Below, in pieces: positions 1-10,211 of a stretch of 64,000 nucleotides of DNA (within the stretch, counting starts at the first letter, position 1; every line of letters starts with the position of its first letter). The notes under the pieces were generated by a model that had not been told where the DNA came from, made no database searches, and saw only the letters and a list, made by a program, of their open reading frames with translations. The stretch is taken from the NCBI GenBank assembly GCA_002914845.1, contig JXTC01000034.1:1339371-1403370 (forward strand). Direction: 5' to 3'. The DNA is from Trema orientale. Lineage: Eukaryota > Streptophyta > Magnoliopsida > Rosales > Cannabaceae. Both the position numbers and the translations under genes were made by a program.

Positions 1-1
1 G

Positions 2-3000
2 CTGATTATGGGGAAAAAATCTGCCGTGGTGCCTGTGAAGGTGAAGTAAGCTAATGATGTGAAGCTCTTGTCTGCCCTACAGTTCAAGAAGAGTGTGAAG
101 CGACAAGAATCAACATACGTGGCGGTCCCTTCTGTTTATGAAGAATGAGGTGAGGAGATCATTCCTCCTGAAATCGATGGCGTGCTGAGAAGATACGGGG
201 ATGTGATGTCGGACCAACTCCCTAAAGCCTTGCCACCAAGACGAGGCATCGACTACCAGATCGAGCTACTCCCAGGTGCCAAGCCACCCGCTAGAGCGCC
301 CTATCGGATGGCACCACCTGAGTTGGAGGAACTCAGGAGGCAGTTGAATGAATTGATGGAGGCAGGCTTCATCAGACTATCGAAAGCACCGTTTGGAGCA
401 CTGGTGCTATTCCAGATTAAGCATGACGGGAGCTTGAGACTGTGCATTAATTATAGAGCTCTCAACAAGGTGACAGTACGAAACACCTACCCCATTCTGC
501 TGATTGCGGATCTGTTCGAACAGTTGAGCAAGGCCAAGTACTTTACCAAGCTTGATTTGAGATCAGGCTACTACCAAGTGCGAATTGCCGATGGGGATGA
601 GCAAAAGACCACATGTGTCAACTAGTATGGGGCGTTCGAGTTCCTCGTGATGCCATTCGGGTTGACCAATGCACCAGCCACTTTCTGTACACTAACCAAG
701 TTTTCCATGAGTATCTGGACAAGTTTGTGATCGTCTACTTGGACGATATCGTGGTATATAGTGCATCGATAGAGGAGCACAAGGAGCACTTAGCCATGGT
801 GTTTCAGAAATTGAGGGATAATCAATTCTACATGAAGCGGGAGAAATGCTCGTTCGCACAGGAGATCTTCAAGTTCCTAGGCCATGTAGTTGAATGTAGC
901 CATATCCAGATGGACCTAGAGAAGGTAAGGGCCATCCAAGAGTGGAAGGCCCCTACCAACATGAAGAAACTGCACTCGTTCCTCGGTTTAGCAAACTACT
1001 ATTGGCATTTCGTAGAAGGCTACTCAAGACGAGCGGCACCCTTGACAGAGTTATTGAAGAAGGGTGTTACTTGAGCGTGGACCGTAGAGTGCGAAAAGGC
1101 CTTTGAGAATCTGAAAGAGGCCATGATAAGAGATCATGTCCTTGCCTTACCAGACATTGACAAGCCCTTTGAAGTACAGACGAACGCGTCAGACTATGCT
1201 TTGGGAGGGGTGCTATTGCAAGAGGGCCACCCCGTGGCATATGAAAATCGTAAGCTTGCTGAAGCCGAACGAAGATACACAGCCTAAGAGAAGGAGCTTC
1301 TCACCTTGATCCATTGCTTACGGGTGTGGAGGCATTATTTATTGGGGTCGAAGTTTGTAGTGAAGACGGACAACTCGGCTGTTAGTCACTTCCTCACGCA
1401 GCCAAAATTTACCCCGAAACAAGCCCGATGGCAGGAATTCGTGGCCGAATTCGATTTTCACTTTGAACACAAGGCGGGCCGCTCAAATCAGGTAGCAGAT
1501 GCCTTAAGCCGCAAGGCGGAGCTTACGGTTTTGAAACTTCTAGCCAATATGTTGGCTAGTGTGGTAAACACTCCCATCAAAGAGCGTATCAAGGAGAACC
1601 TGGAGAAGGACTCCGTCGTCAAAACCATCCTGAAGCTCGTGGAAGAAGGCAAGACTCGCCAATTCTGGGTGGAGGATGACCTTCTATGGGCCAAGGGTAG
1701 CCGTTTGTATGTCCTAGAGGCGGGAGACTTTCGGAGGGCACTCATGAGCGAGTGCCACGACACTTTATGGGCGGGCCATCCAGGGTGGTAGAGAACGCAT
1801 GCTCTTTTGAAATAAGGGTACTACTGGCCGCTGATGCGAGATGATGTGGCGGAATACACCAAGACCTGTCTCACCTGCCAACAAAATAAAGTGCTGAGAC
1901 AAAAGACGCCTGGGTTATTGGAACTGCTACTTGTCCTAAGCAGACTATGTGAGAGCGTCTCGCTTGATTTCATTGCGAACCTGCCGAAGACATGGGAGTT
2001 TGAAAATATCTTAGTGATAGTGGACAGATTTTCAAAGTATGCAACTTTTATTCCAGCGCCGAAACACAGTCCGGCAGAGGAAGTGGCCAGACTCTTTTTC
2101 AGACATGTCGTGAAATATTGGGGCATGCCCCAGAACATAGTAAGTGACCGAGATGCCAGATTCACGGGTTCATTTTGGTCTGAACTCTTTCATCTCCTTG
2201 GGTCACAACTAAACATCTCCTCGAGCTACCATCCGCAGACCGATGGACAGACAGAAAGATTCAATGGGATGTTAGAGGAGTACTTGTGGCATTTTGCTAG
2301 TGCTAATCAGAAGAATTGGCCGCAACTAGTTGATGTAGCTCAATTTTGCTTCAATGCTCAGAAGAGTTCTTCAACTAATAAGAGCACTTTTGAGATTGTT
2401 AATGGCCAACAGCCATTGTTACCCCACACAGTGAATGAGTATCATGGAAAGAATCCCCGAGCCTTCATCTTCACAAGAGAATGGAAGAAAAATACTGAGA
2501 TTGCCCGAGCCTATCTAGAGAAAGCCTCTAAGAGAATGAAGAAGTGGGCAGATCGAGGTAGACGGCCGCTAGAGTTCCAACTTGGAGACATGGTGTTGAT
2601 CAAGCTTTCGCCTGAACAACTGAGATTCAGAGGGGCCAAAGACAAAAGACTTGTACGTAAGTACGAAGGTCTCATACCTGTTATTTCAAAAGTGGGCAAA
2701 GCATCTTATAAGCTCGACACCCTTGCGTGACTCAAGATACACCCGGTGATTCACGTCAGCAATCTCAAACCGTATCACGAAGATATAGCAGATCCAGTAC
2801 GTAACCAACCGACCAGAGGACCTATTGATCTCACGCCACAGAGCAGCAGAGAACCTGAAGAAGTCTTTGCGGAGAGAACGGTGACTGCAGGAACCAGATA
2901 GCCGAAGAAGGAGTATCTCGTCAAGTGGAAGGGCCTCAGAGAAGAAGAAACCAGCTGGGAGAGGGCGGAAGACTTGAAGAAGCTACTGCAGAAGATTGAA

Positions 3001-3042
3001 GATCGTAAAGCTGCCAAGTCATCGAGGACGCCGACAAGCTGA
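2..3042 (+). pseudogene. Decayed Ty3 chromovirus pol polyprotein (RT, RNase H, integrase, chromodomain)
   Basis: This is the remains of the enzyme polyprotein that copied and inserted the element. Visible domains are RT with the metal-binding YLDD motif near 738-749, RNase H around 1080-1500 (TNASDYALGG, then DNSAVSHF), an HHCC integrase finger near 1790-1890 (CLTCQQNK), the integrase core near 1950-2400 (DSE-type, SSYHPQTDGQTERFNG), and a chromodomain near 2899-2990 (KEYLVKWKG). The reading frame is frame 2 up to about position 690 and frame 1 afterwards, implying a small deletion near 690-697. In-frame stops occur at 47, 146, 623, 1072, 1285, 1789, 1813, 2728 and 2899. Several of these fit C-to-T or G-to-A changes of Gln or Trp codons, as expected from deamination of methylated DNA. 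The natural stop is TGA at 3040-3042. It cannot encode a working protein. Confidence 0.93.
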
Positions 3043-3053
3043 GTGGGGGAGAA

Positions 3054-3780
3054 TGTGGCGTGTTGCCACACCAAGGCCCATGATGCCCACACATAATGTG
3101 CACATGGTGCCTACGTTGTGCCCACGGTGGTACCAACGGATGAGAAATTTTGTAATTATATAAGGGTATTTTTGTCCAAGATCATTAGTTAAGTCCGTGG
3201 CCAAATACCCCCTATTTGAGTGCTAAGAATTAGGGAAAAATTGTTGTAAATTCAAAACACAATTAGGGAAAAATTGTTGTAAATTCAAAACGCAATTATT
3301 TTGCTTCAATTTTGCCATATGTTTGCTCGGCAAAAATCATGTTTCCTCCTGCCAGAAGGCTAAAAGCTCAAAAGGCTCTTTTGGGGGGGGTGACCCAGGT
3401 GCCCATGGGGGGCCTTGGCAACTAGCATGATAGGGGCTTAGCTGTGAACTTCCTTGCCCTATCAATGAAGGAAATGATGTTTATTCATGTCCACGTGTTG
3501 CCTATGTGTTGCTTTCAGTGTTGCTTGTTTGTTGCTTATGTGTTGCCTCGATATGCTTGCTTTGTGCTCGCTTGTTATGTGATTGCCGCTATCGAATTGC
3601 TTGCTTTGTGCTTGCTCAATGCTATGTCATTGCCCTTTATAACAGTGTTGCATGTGGCATGGCTAACCAATGAGTTTGTTTGCCAACAGGCTTGCGTTCT
3701 AGGCTGACTTACTAGCTCCGAGCGGTAACAAGTGCCGCACGTTTCGCCTATTTCGAAGTGTCAAAGAGGTGGCCGTGACA
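3054..3780 (+). repeat. 3' LTR of the chromovirus
   Basis: A 727-bp block begins TGTGGC directly after the purine tract and ends GTGACA at 3780, so it carries the expected TG..CA ends. It contains a TATA-like box (TATATAA, 3157-3163) and a nearly perfect 33-bp tandem duplication starting at 3228 and 3261. The left partner LTR is outside the window, so the right boundary rests on the terminal CA and on the change in sequence character only. Confidence 0.7.
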
Positions 3781-3830
3781 CTTGGCATACTAGCACATCA
3801 TACATATGAATTTTATGTTTCCATTATTTT

Positions 3831-5243
3831 GGTATAATCTCACCTAGAGTTCCCATCCTTTCTCCGATATATCATTTAAGTCCATGTTCTTATTTTTGTA
3901 GCATTTGAATCTCCAAACTTTCCATTTTGTCTCAATTAAGTCCTATTTAGTCAATTCCATCCAAAATTGTTGTCAAATATCATGTGATGGGCTATGTTCC
4001 ATTTGGCAGGGGTATGAGTTAGAAATATGAGAAAAATCAATAGGAAGTCATCAATCTCACCCTAGCAGCCACTCTTTCCCTCAAATCTCACCCTACTTGG
4101 TTATTTCTTTTTCTTTTCTTTTCTTTCGTTCTTTCTTTTTTTTTCGAATTTGCATTTTCATTGTGAATTGGAGCAAATCTTTCAGATCGTCTTCGGTGTT
4201 TGAACATACAGATTAAATCCTTGTTTATCATATGAGTGCTTTGCATCTAAAACTATCAAAAGTTCTTTTTCCACAAGCTTTGCCTAGATCTGCTGTAAAA
4301 TTGTGTGAATTTCGTCTCTATAATCTAGTTAGTTTCCTTGCAAAAATGGAGGAATCAAACTTCTTAAGTCCTACACTGAGTTAACTCTGAAAAGATGGTT
4401 GTAATGGGATTGGGAGCACAAGGATGATGACATCTTGTGTATTGTACATGAATAAAATTGTTTGTTAATTTTTGTGTTTCTCAAGTCTTTCTATAGCGTC
4501 TATTATTAAGTTTTAGTTATTAAGTGATTTTTATTGACTAATTTTATCAATAAGAGGGGGGAAAAAATCCTTGTGTCAGCATTGAAAATTATTAGGATCT
4601 TTTAAATTTTTTTTATTGTTTCTATGAAGAGCAAAATTATGCTCTTTCCTTTTCTTTTCTTTTTTTTTTTCCTCTTCCTTTTTTGTTAAGGACAATAATG
4701 CCTCCATATGTCATCTCTCGTGCTCTTGGAGAATGAACCCTAAATGTCTTCATCTGTTATATTGTATTGATCTTATCCTTATCTTAGTTGGCAATGAGCA
4801 AATCAAAGGAAAGCTTAAATCATCAGTAGAAATACTTCTTATTCTTTTATTTTTTTTTTTTTTTTTGGCTCAAGATGCAGTAGTGCATCTTGAATATTAT
4901 TCCCTCAATTTGATATTGGAGGACAATAAAATTTTTTTTGTCTTTTTAGTATGGAGTTTTGATGCTTTAAGTATAGAGTTAGATATTAGACAATTTGCAA
5001 ACAAATTGTTTTCTGAGATTGATGATATTCCATTGATTTTTCGCCTCTATTTTCAACTCATACCCCTGCTAAACAGAACATGTGCCCATCACGTGATGTT
5101 TAACAGCAGTTTTAAATGAAAATGACTAAATAGGACTTAATTGGGACAAATTGGTAAGTTTAGGGATTCAAATGCTACAAAAATAAGAATAAGGACTTAA
5201 GTGATATGTCTGGGAAAGGATGGGGACCTAGGTGATATTATCC
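3831..5243. mobile_element. Non-autonomous MULE-like DNA transposon with long inverted repeats
   Basis: The left end (3831 to about 4060) and the reverse complement of the right end (about 5013 to 5243) match along roughly 200-230 bases, including the shared strings TTTTTGTAGCATTTGAAT and AATTAAGTCCTATTTAGTCA. Flanks show CATTATTTT (3822-3830) against AATTATTTT (5245-5253), an 8 of 9 match that fits the 9-bp target duplication of Mutator-like elements. The roughly 950-bp interior has no transposase. Its one open frame (4733-5119) shows no domain and crosses a T-tract. Class assignment is inferred from inverted-repeat length and target duplication size. Confidence 0.72.
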
Positions 5244-5515
5244 TAATTATTTTTCCTGGACTCTAATAGTATATTTATTTATTTTTCTTTGTCTTTTTCT
5301 TCTTTTTTTCCTCATCCAAGCTCAACTCTAGCTACAAAAATTTCACTATAGCTTAATATTTTTTATTCGGTTACATTTTAATAATATTTGGGGAAAAAAA
5401 TTCATAGAAATGACACTAAGATTTAAAAGTTATCTAATTAAATTGATCAATTTTGATCCAAATAAATTGACACATCTAGGTACATAGACAGATACAACTA
5501 CAAAAAAGAAAGTCT

Positions 5516-6115
5516 TTAGCGACGACATCTATAGCGGTGACATGTAAACATTATTTATAGCGACGACAACAACGAGCTTGTCGTCGCCATTGAAGGTCAA
5601 CGGGAAAAGTTGACCATTAAAGCTATAGCGACGACATTTTTCGTCGTTATAGGTGTACAAAGTAGCGACGACTCGAAAATGTCGTCGCTATAGATTGTAC
5701 AGAAAAATGCGCCCACGTACAGTAACTTACTCGCGAGAAAGTAGGTGCATTTATGGGGAATAGTAAAAATATTAGACCCTATAGCGGCGACATATATCGT
5801 CGCTATAGAGTTTTTTAAAATTTTTTATAATTTAAAATTGGAATTAATTAATACAAGAAGTTAAAAAGACTATAGCGACGACACAATGTTGTCGCTATAT
5901 AGTTTTTTAAAATTTGTTTATAATTTAAAATAGGAATTAAATAATAAAAAAAAATTAAAAACACTATAGTGACGACAATATGTCGCCGCTATAGCTCAAT
6001 CCGAAAATTTGGGCGGGTAATTAGTGGCCGCCCAAATTTGACCCAAAAAAAATTAAAATTAAAACTATGTCGTCGAGGTTATAGCGACGACATTTTTCCA
6101 ATTTGTCGCCACTAT
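5516..6115. repeat. Left subterminal repeat array of the CACTA element
   Basis: Repeated copies of AGCGACGACA and its complement TGTCGTCGCTATA are spaced irregularly by AT-rich sequence. In CACTA elements such motifs are the binding sites of the element's DNA-binding protein. Pairs of opposed copies could fold into hairpins. Confidence 0.8.
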
Positions 6116-6135
6116 AGGTCCTGAAACATAAAAAC

Positions 6136-6395
6136 TTGCAGATCGTCTTCTTCCTCCGTTTTTTCACAAACAACCATATTTCTCTCTCTCTCTTTCACCT
6201 CTCTCTCTCTATCCAATCCGCTAGCACTCTTACTCGTCATTCTCTCTCTCTATCTCAAGGTATTGATCTCACTCTCTCTCTATATTTCTCTTGTTTTGTC
6301 TCTCTCTCTATAACACACTCTCTCTCTATCTCTCTCAGTGAGTCCGCACCGCCGCCGTCCTCCACCACCGTCGACCGGCCGGCTGAAAGGTGAGT
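6136..6395 (+). other. CT-rich leader and exon-like block inside the CACTA element
   Basis: A run of CTCTCTCT microsatellite is followed by a short GC-rich stretch (CCGCACCGCCGCCGTCC) and then AAAGGTGAG, a good splice donor near 6388-6395. A continuous frame exists at 6136-6393, but its translation is mostly Leu/Ser repeats with no domain. This looks like a promoter, 5' leader and truncated first exon of the element's lost gene, or of a captured host gene. I cannot tell which. Confidence 0.45.
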
Positions 6396-7189
6396 TTTTT
6401 TTTTTAAATATTTTTTTACACTATTAAAAATATTTTATGAATTAATTATTTAAAATATTGAAAATGAGAATTAGATTATATTATTGTTAGATTTATGTAT
6501 TTGTTAATAATATGTTAGTTTTATACAATAGTTGAAAATAATTAGGTTAGATTATTATTAAATTGTGGATATGTTTATATTATTAGTTAAAAATAATAGA
6601 TTAGTTTATATTATTTAAATTGTATAATATGATTTTTCTATATTAGATTTGTGATATGGTTAGATAATGTAGGATTATTTTGGATTTGGGATATGGTGAG
6701 ATTATTTTATTTTTAGGAATATTATGGGATTTATTTTGTTATATTAAATTATTTTTTAAATTATGTCGGTTTGTGGTTAAATTGAACATGTGAGATTATT
6801 GTTTGTATGAAAATGATATGAAAAAATTATATTTGTATGAATGTTAGATTAGTGATTTAAATTTTCGGTCTATGTTGTTTTTTTTCCGTATTTGGAATTA
6901 TGTTAAATTAGATTAGAAATAATAAAATTTGATTAATATGAATGTTAGATTAGTGATTTAATTTAATGATAAATGATGAAATTAGATTAGATTAGATTAA
7001 ATCTTGTAATTTAATTAGAAATATGATATAATAATAAAAAATATGATAAAAATAAATAATAACAATAATAAAACAAAGAATAACTAAAAGGTAATAATTT
7101 ATGCCCAAAGATAATAATTTAATTTAATTTAATTTAATAAGGTATAATAATAATAATAACTTATACCCAAAGCTAATAATTTAATTCAG

Positions 7190-7690
7190 AAAATAATAAA
7201 ACACCCAAAAATACCCATATAATGCACAAAATACCCAAAATGTCCCTAGAGTAATAAAGTACTCATAAAATTATAAAATATCCAAAAATAAAAATTTAAT
7301 TACCAAAACACCCAAAATGCCCCTAGAGTAATGAAATACTCAAAATGCTCTTAGAGTAAATAAAAAACTCATAAAATTAAAAAATATAATAAAATACCTA
7401 TATAATTCACAAAATACCCAAAATGCCCCTAGAGTAATGAAATACTCAAAATGCCCCTAGAGTAATACAATACTCATAAAGTAATAAAATATCTTTAAAA
7501 AAAATTTATTTAACGAAATACCCAAAATACCCCTAGAGTAATACCTAAAGATAACAATTTAATTAAGAAAATAATAAAGTACCCAAAAATACCCATATAA
7601 TTCATAAAATACCCAAAATACCCCTACAATAATAAAATACTCATAAAGTAATGAAATACCCAAAATTACCCATATAATTCAGAAAATACT
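7190..7690. repeat. Degenerate minisatellite inside the CACTA element
   Basis: The unit CAAAATGCCCCTAGAGTAAT, followed by variants of GAAATACTC, recurs with changes along about 500 bp. A longer super-unit containing ACCCATATAATTCA also repeats. No coding potential is visible. Tandem arrays of this type are common in the middle of non-autonomous CACTA copies. Confidence 0.75.
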
Positions 7691-7884
7691 TATATTAATT
7701 TTTTTTAATGTGTTTTTTTGTTATCGAATTATAATGTGTATTTTTGCTATGAAATTATTTTAAATTTTAATTTAAAATTTTAAATTATATTTTATGTTTC
7801 AAATATTTTATATTTATTTCTATTTTTATTTTTTATAATTTTATTTCTAATTTTAAGAATTTAATTATATAAAAAAAATTATTA

Positions 7885-8335
7885 CATCTATGTCGTCGCT
7901 ATTATGTCGTCGCTATACCTATATTTAAATATATATTTTTAAAAAAAATATACCTATAGCGACGAAAAATGCCGTCGCTGTAACTAAATTTAAATATATA
8001 TTTTTTTAAAAATATACCTATAGCGACGACATTTATCGTCACTATAACTACATTTAAATATATTTTTTAAAAAAATATATACCTATAGCGACGAGAATTG
8101 TTGTCGCTATAGTGTAACGACGGCCACCATCGTCGTTTTTAACTCATCGTCCGACGACATTTTAGCGGCGACAGTCTACTATACCGACGGCACGTTTTGT
8201 CGTCGCTATATATATCTATACCGACGGATCTATACCGATGACTCATTAACGACGACATTATCGTCCCGATAGATCTACAGCGACGACTTTTTGATCTATA
8301 ACGACGACATTTGTCGCCAGTGTAGGGCCTTTTTC
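7885..8335. repeat. Right subterminal repeat array of the CACTA element
   Basis: This is the mirror of the left array, with many copies of CTATAGCGACGACATT and its complement up to the right terminus. A minus-strand open frame here (8139-8351) only reads the repeats through as Arg/Ser-rich sequence. Confidence 0.8.
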
Positions 8336-8346
8336 CTGTAGTGTAC

Positions 8347-9600
8347 AACATGACTTAAAAGCATAGTACGACACATTTAAATATAGCACGACACAACTAA
8401 AATGTGAGTCGTGTCAGGCACAGTGCAAAGTACACTATTTGATAGCTCTATGTATTATAAGACGTGCCAAGTAAATACGGTAGATGATTTAAGTTGTTTA
8501 GCTAGATATGTAAGCAACAGACGCGATTGTAATATTATTATTGCTATATATATGATATGAACTCCATACTTGTGTATAGGGTTATGCTTATGGCCGATGG
8601 TATTTGAATAACATCATCCTCATCACTAAATATTCGAGCATATTAAGACCTTTTATTAAAGTTAGTGTCCCAATTGCAATATCCTTACGTATATTATATA
8701 ATTAAACTTTCTCTCTCTCATTTTCATTCCACCCCCGACTATGCTTTCTGGTAATGTAAAATTGGTAAAATTCTAAGTCTCATGTTTGAACAATTGTAGA
8801 ATTAACTTGCTCTATATATAGGATCGATGGACCTAGTCACAACCTAAATTATCCTACCCATCAGGGGTGATTTTAAGTTCATAAAACAATTGTTTTGGTT
8901 CCTCTATACCATATCAGACGGCTGCTGCATGACAAATTGTCTTGATTAATTATACAAATGAGAATCAAACCGATAATTAGCAATATTGTATTTTCTTTTT
9001 TTCCCCCTTTTTTATTCAAGTTGTCGTAAACGTTGACCCTTTTTTTTGGTAAATCATAAACGTTTGACGTTAATCACAATTAAAAGTTGCATTATCATAT
9101 GTAAACATAACAATAATCAAGTTTAGAAGGAGAATTAAGAAAACATATGTGGTGATCTTATCGTTAAAAAAAACTTCATTAACTAACACGCTAATAAATC
9201 ATAAGTGAAGTTTGAATAGAATATTTTCTGTTTTTAGATGAGACAAACTAAAATGTTAAAAATTCGGATAAGACATGAACTTATCAGCATAGTTGACAAA
9301 ATTAAACCTTCAATTTTTTTTTCTCTTCTCTTTGAATTTACTTGACACTACAAATTAATAAAACATAGTGCGAACATAAATATCATACGGGCGTAACGCA
9401 TAAAAAAAAAATTAAGGAAGCTTCTTAATTCTTGTAAACTACTCCAACAAAACGGGGTAATGTGGGAACGGTCAAGTACTAGCTGACTTACCCATTACAT
9501 TAGCATTACATTCTTAGGTGGCAATATTTAATTGCTCAAAACTCAAAAGAGAAGGGAGTCGGAATTTGACCTGAGGGAGCCTCAAAATGAACAGTGAACG
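8347..9600. other. AT-rich intergenic DNA upstream of the bHLH gene
   Basis: No coding frame or complete element is visible. Around 8350-8440 there are GCACGACAC-like motifs resembling those near the hAT-like relic at 21400-21565, so this may be a fragment of that family split by the CACTA insertion. Confidence 0.4.
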
Positions 9601-9780
9601 CCAACAAAAACAGATGAGCATATTCACACGTGCGAACATAATTTGTACCCGTATGAGGGGCCAGCGCGTACGGCTCAATCTTCCTTTAATTTAATTTTCT
9701 CTCTAATTCTCCGCCGAGTATTACGAGCGCGTCGGTGAACCTATATAATAGACTGCCAAAAATTCATTTGCCTGACAAAT
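9601..9780 (+). promoter_or_regulatory. Probable promoter of the bHLH gene
   Basis: A TATA box (TATATAA, 9742-9748) lies about 25-30 bases before a plausible transcription start near 9775. Upstream are a palindromic G-box CACGTG (9627-9632), which is itself a target of bHLH proteins, and a W-box-type TTGAC (9566-9570) just outside this span. The G-box allows feedback by bHLH factors, but that is inference from the motif alone. Confidence 0.55.
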
Positions 9781-9820
9781 TGGACAAAGAAACTTAGTCT
9801 CAGTCCTTAATTTCTCAAAG

Positions 9821-10174
9821 GTAAGCATATTCATCACCGAGTTTTCTTCACAGTCCCCTAGCTAGTTCTTCTCCCAACTCTAATGGTTTTTTCCTTAATT
9901 TCAACAAATTACTATTCTTCTAATTTTGTGGTCTTAATTAGTGTCATATATTCTCAATTTACCAAACAAAATAAGCTTTTTTTCTCGTCCACTTTTTTGG
10001 AATTTTTTTATGACGAAATACTATCGGGGTTTTTCTTTTTTGGGATAGTAGATCGATGTGATTATAGTATTTTTTTTGTTTACTTATATATCTTTTATTT
10101 TCCACAAATTTATTATGCAGACTTAGTACCTTCATATATTCAGATCTGGTTCCTTTGGTTTAATATCCTTCCAG
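9821..10174 (+). other. Predicted intron in the 5' leader of the bHLH gene
   Basis: A donor AAAG|GTAAGC at 9821 and a pyrimidine-rich acceptor CTTCCAG ending at 10174 bracket T-rich sequence with stops in the reading frames that matter. The start codon lies 38 bases beyond the acceptor. The open frame at 9883-10182 inside it is T-rich and has no protein features. Intron limits are predicted by eye. Confidence 0.5.
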
Positions 10175-10211
10175 AGTCCTAGAAACAAAGTAAGAAAAAG
10201 GAGGTGGTTAA

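Larger units (their letters stand above)
1..3780 (+). mobile_element. Truncated Ty3 chromovirus LTR retrotransposon (3' half)
   Basis: The window opens inside an LTR retrotransposon. In order on the + strand there are a protease-RT linker, reverse transcriptase, RNase H, integrase, chromodomain, a purine-rich tract (GAGTGGGGGAGAA, 3041-3053) and the 3' LTR. The order RT-RNase H-integrase marks the Ty3/Metaviridae group, and the C-terminal chromodomain marks a chromovirus. The gag, protease and 5' LTR lie to the left of the window. Nine in-frame stops and one frameshift show an old, inactive copy. The target duplication cannot be tested because the left end is missing. Confidence 0.93.
5496..8343. 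mobile_element. Non-autonomous CACTA (En/Spm-type) transposon
   Basis: The right end reads TTTTTCCTGTAGTG at 8330-8343, the reverse complement of a classic CACTACAGGAAAAA terminus. The left end at 5496 reads AACTACAAAAAAGAAAG, the same terminus with its first C changed to A. Both are flanked by TAC (5493-5495 and 8344-8346), the 3-bp target duplication typical of CACTA elements. Subterminal arrays of a TATAGCGACGACAT-like motif occur in both orientations. No transposase or TNP-type open frame is present in the 2.85 kb, so the element depends on a partner elsewhere. Confidence 0.88.

Noticed and set aside
4733-5119. 128-residue open frame inside the MULE-like element
   Set aside because: It reads through a T-tract and into the right inverted repeat. 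No domain or codon structure is visible.
5516-8335. CRISPR-like pattern of short repeats with spacers
   Set aside because: Repeats are in both orientations and vary in spacing and sequence. They lie between CACTA ends in a plant genome, so they are transposase-binding subterminal repeats.
8139-8351. Arg/Ser-rich minus-strand open frame
   Set aside because: It is a read-through of the CACTA subterminal repeats and terminus.
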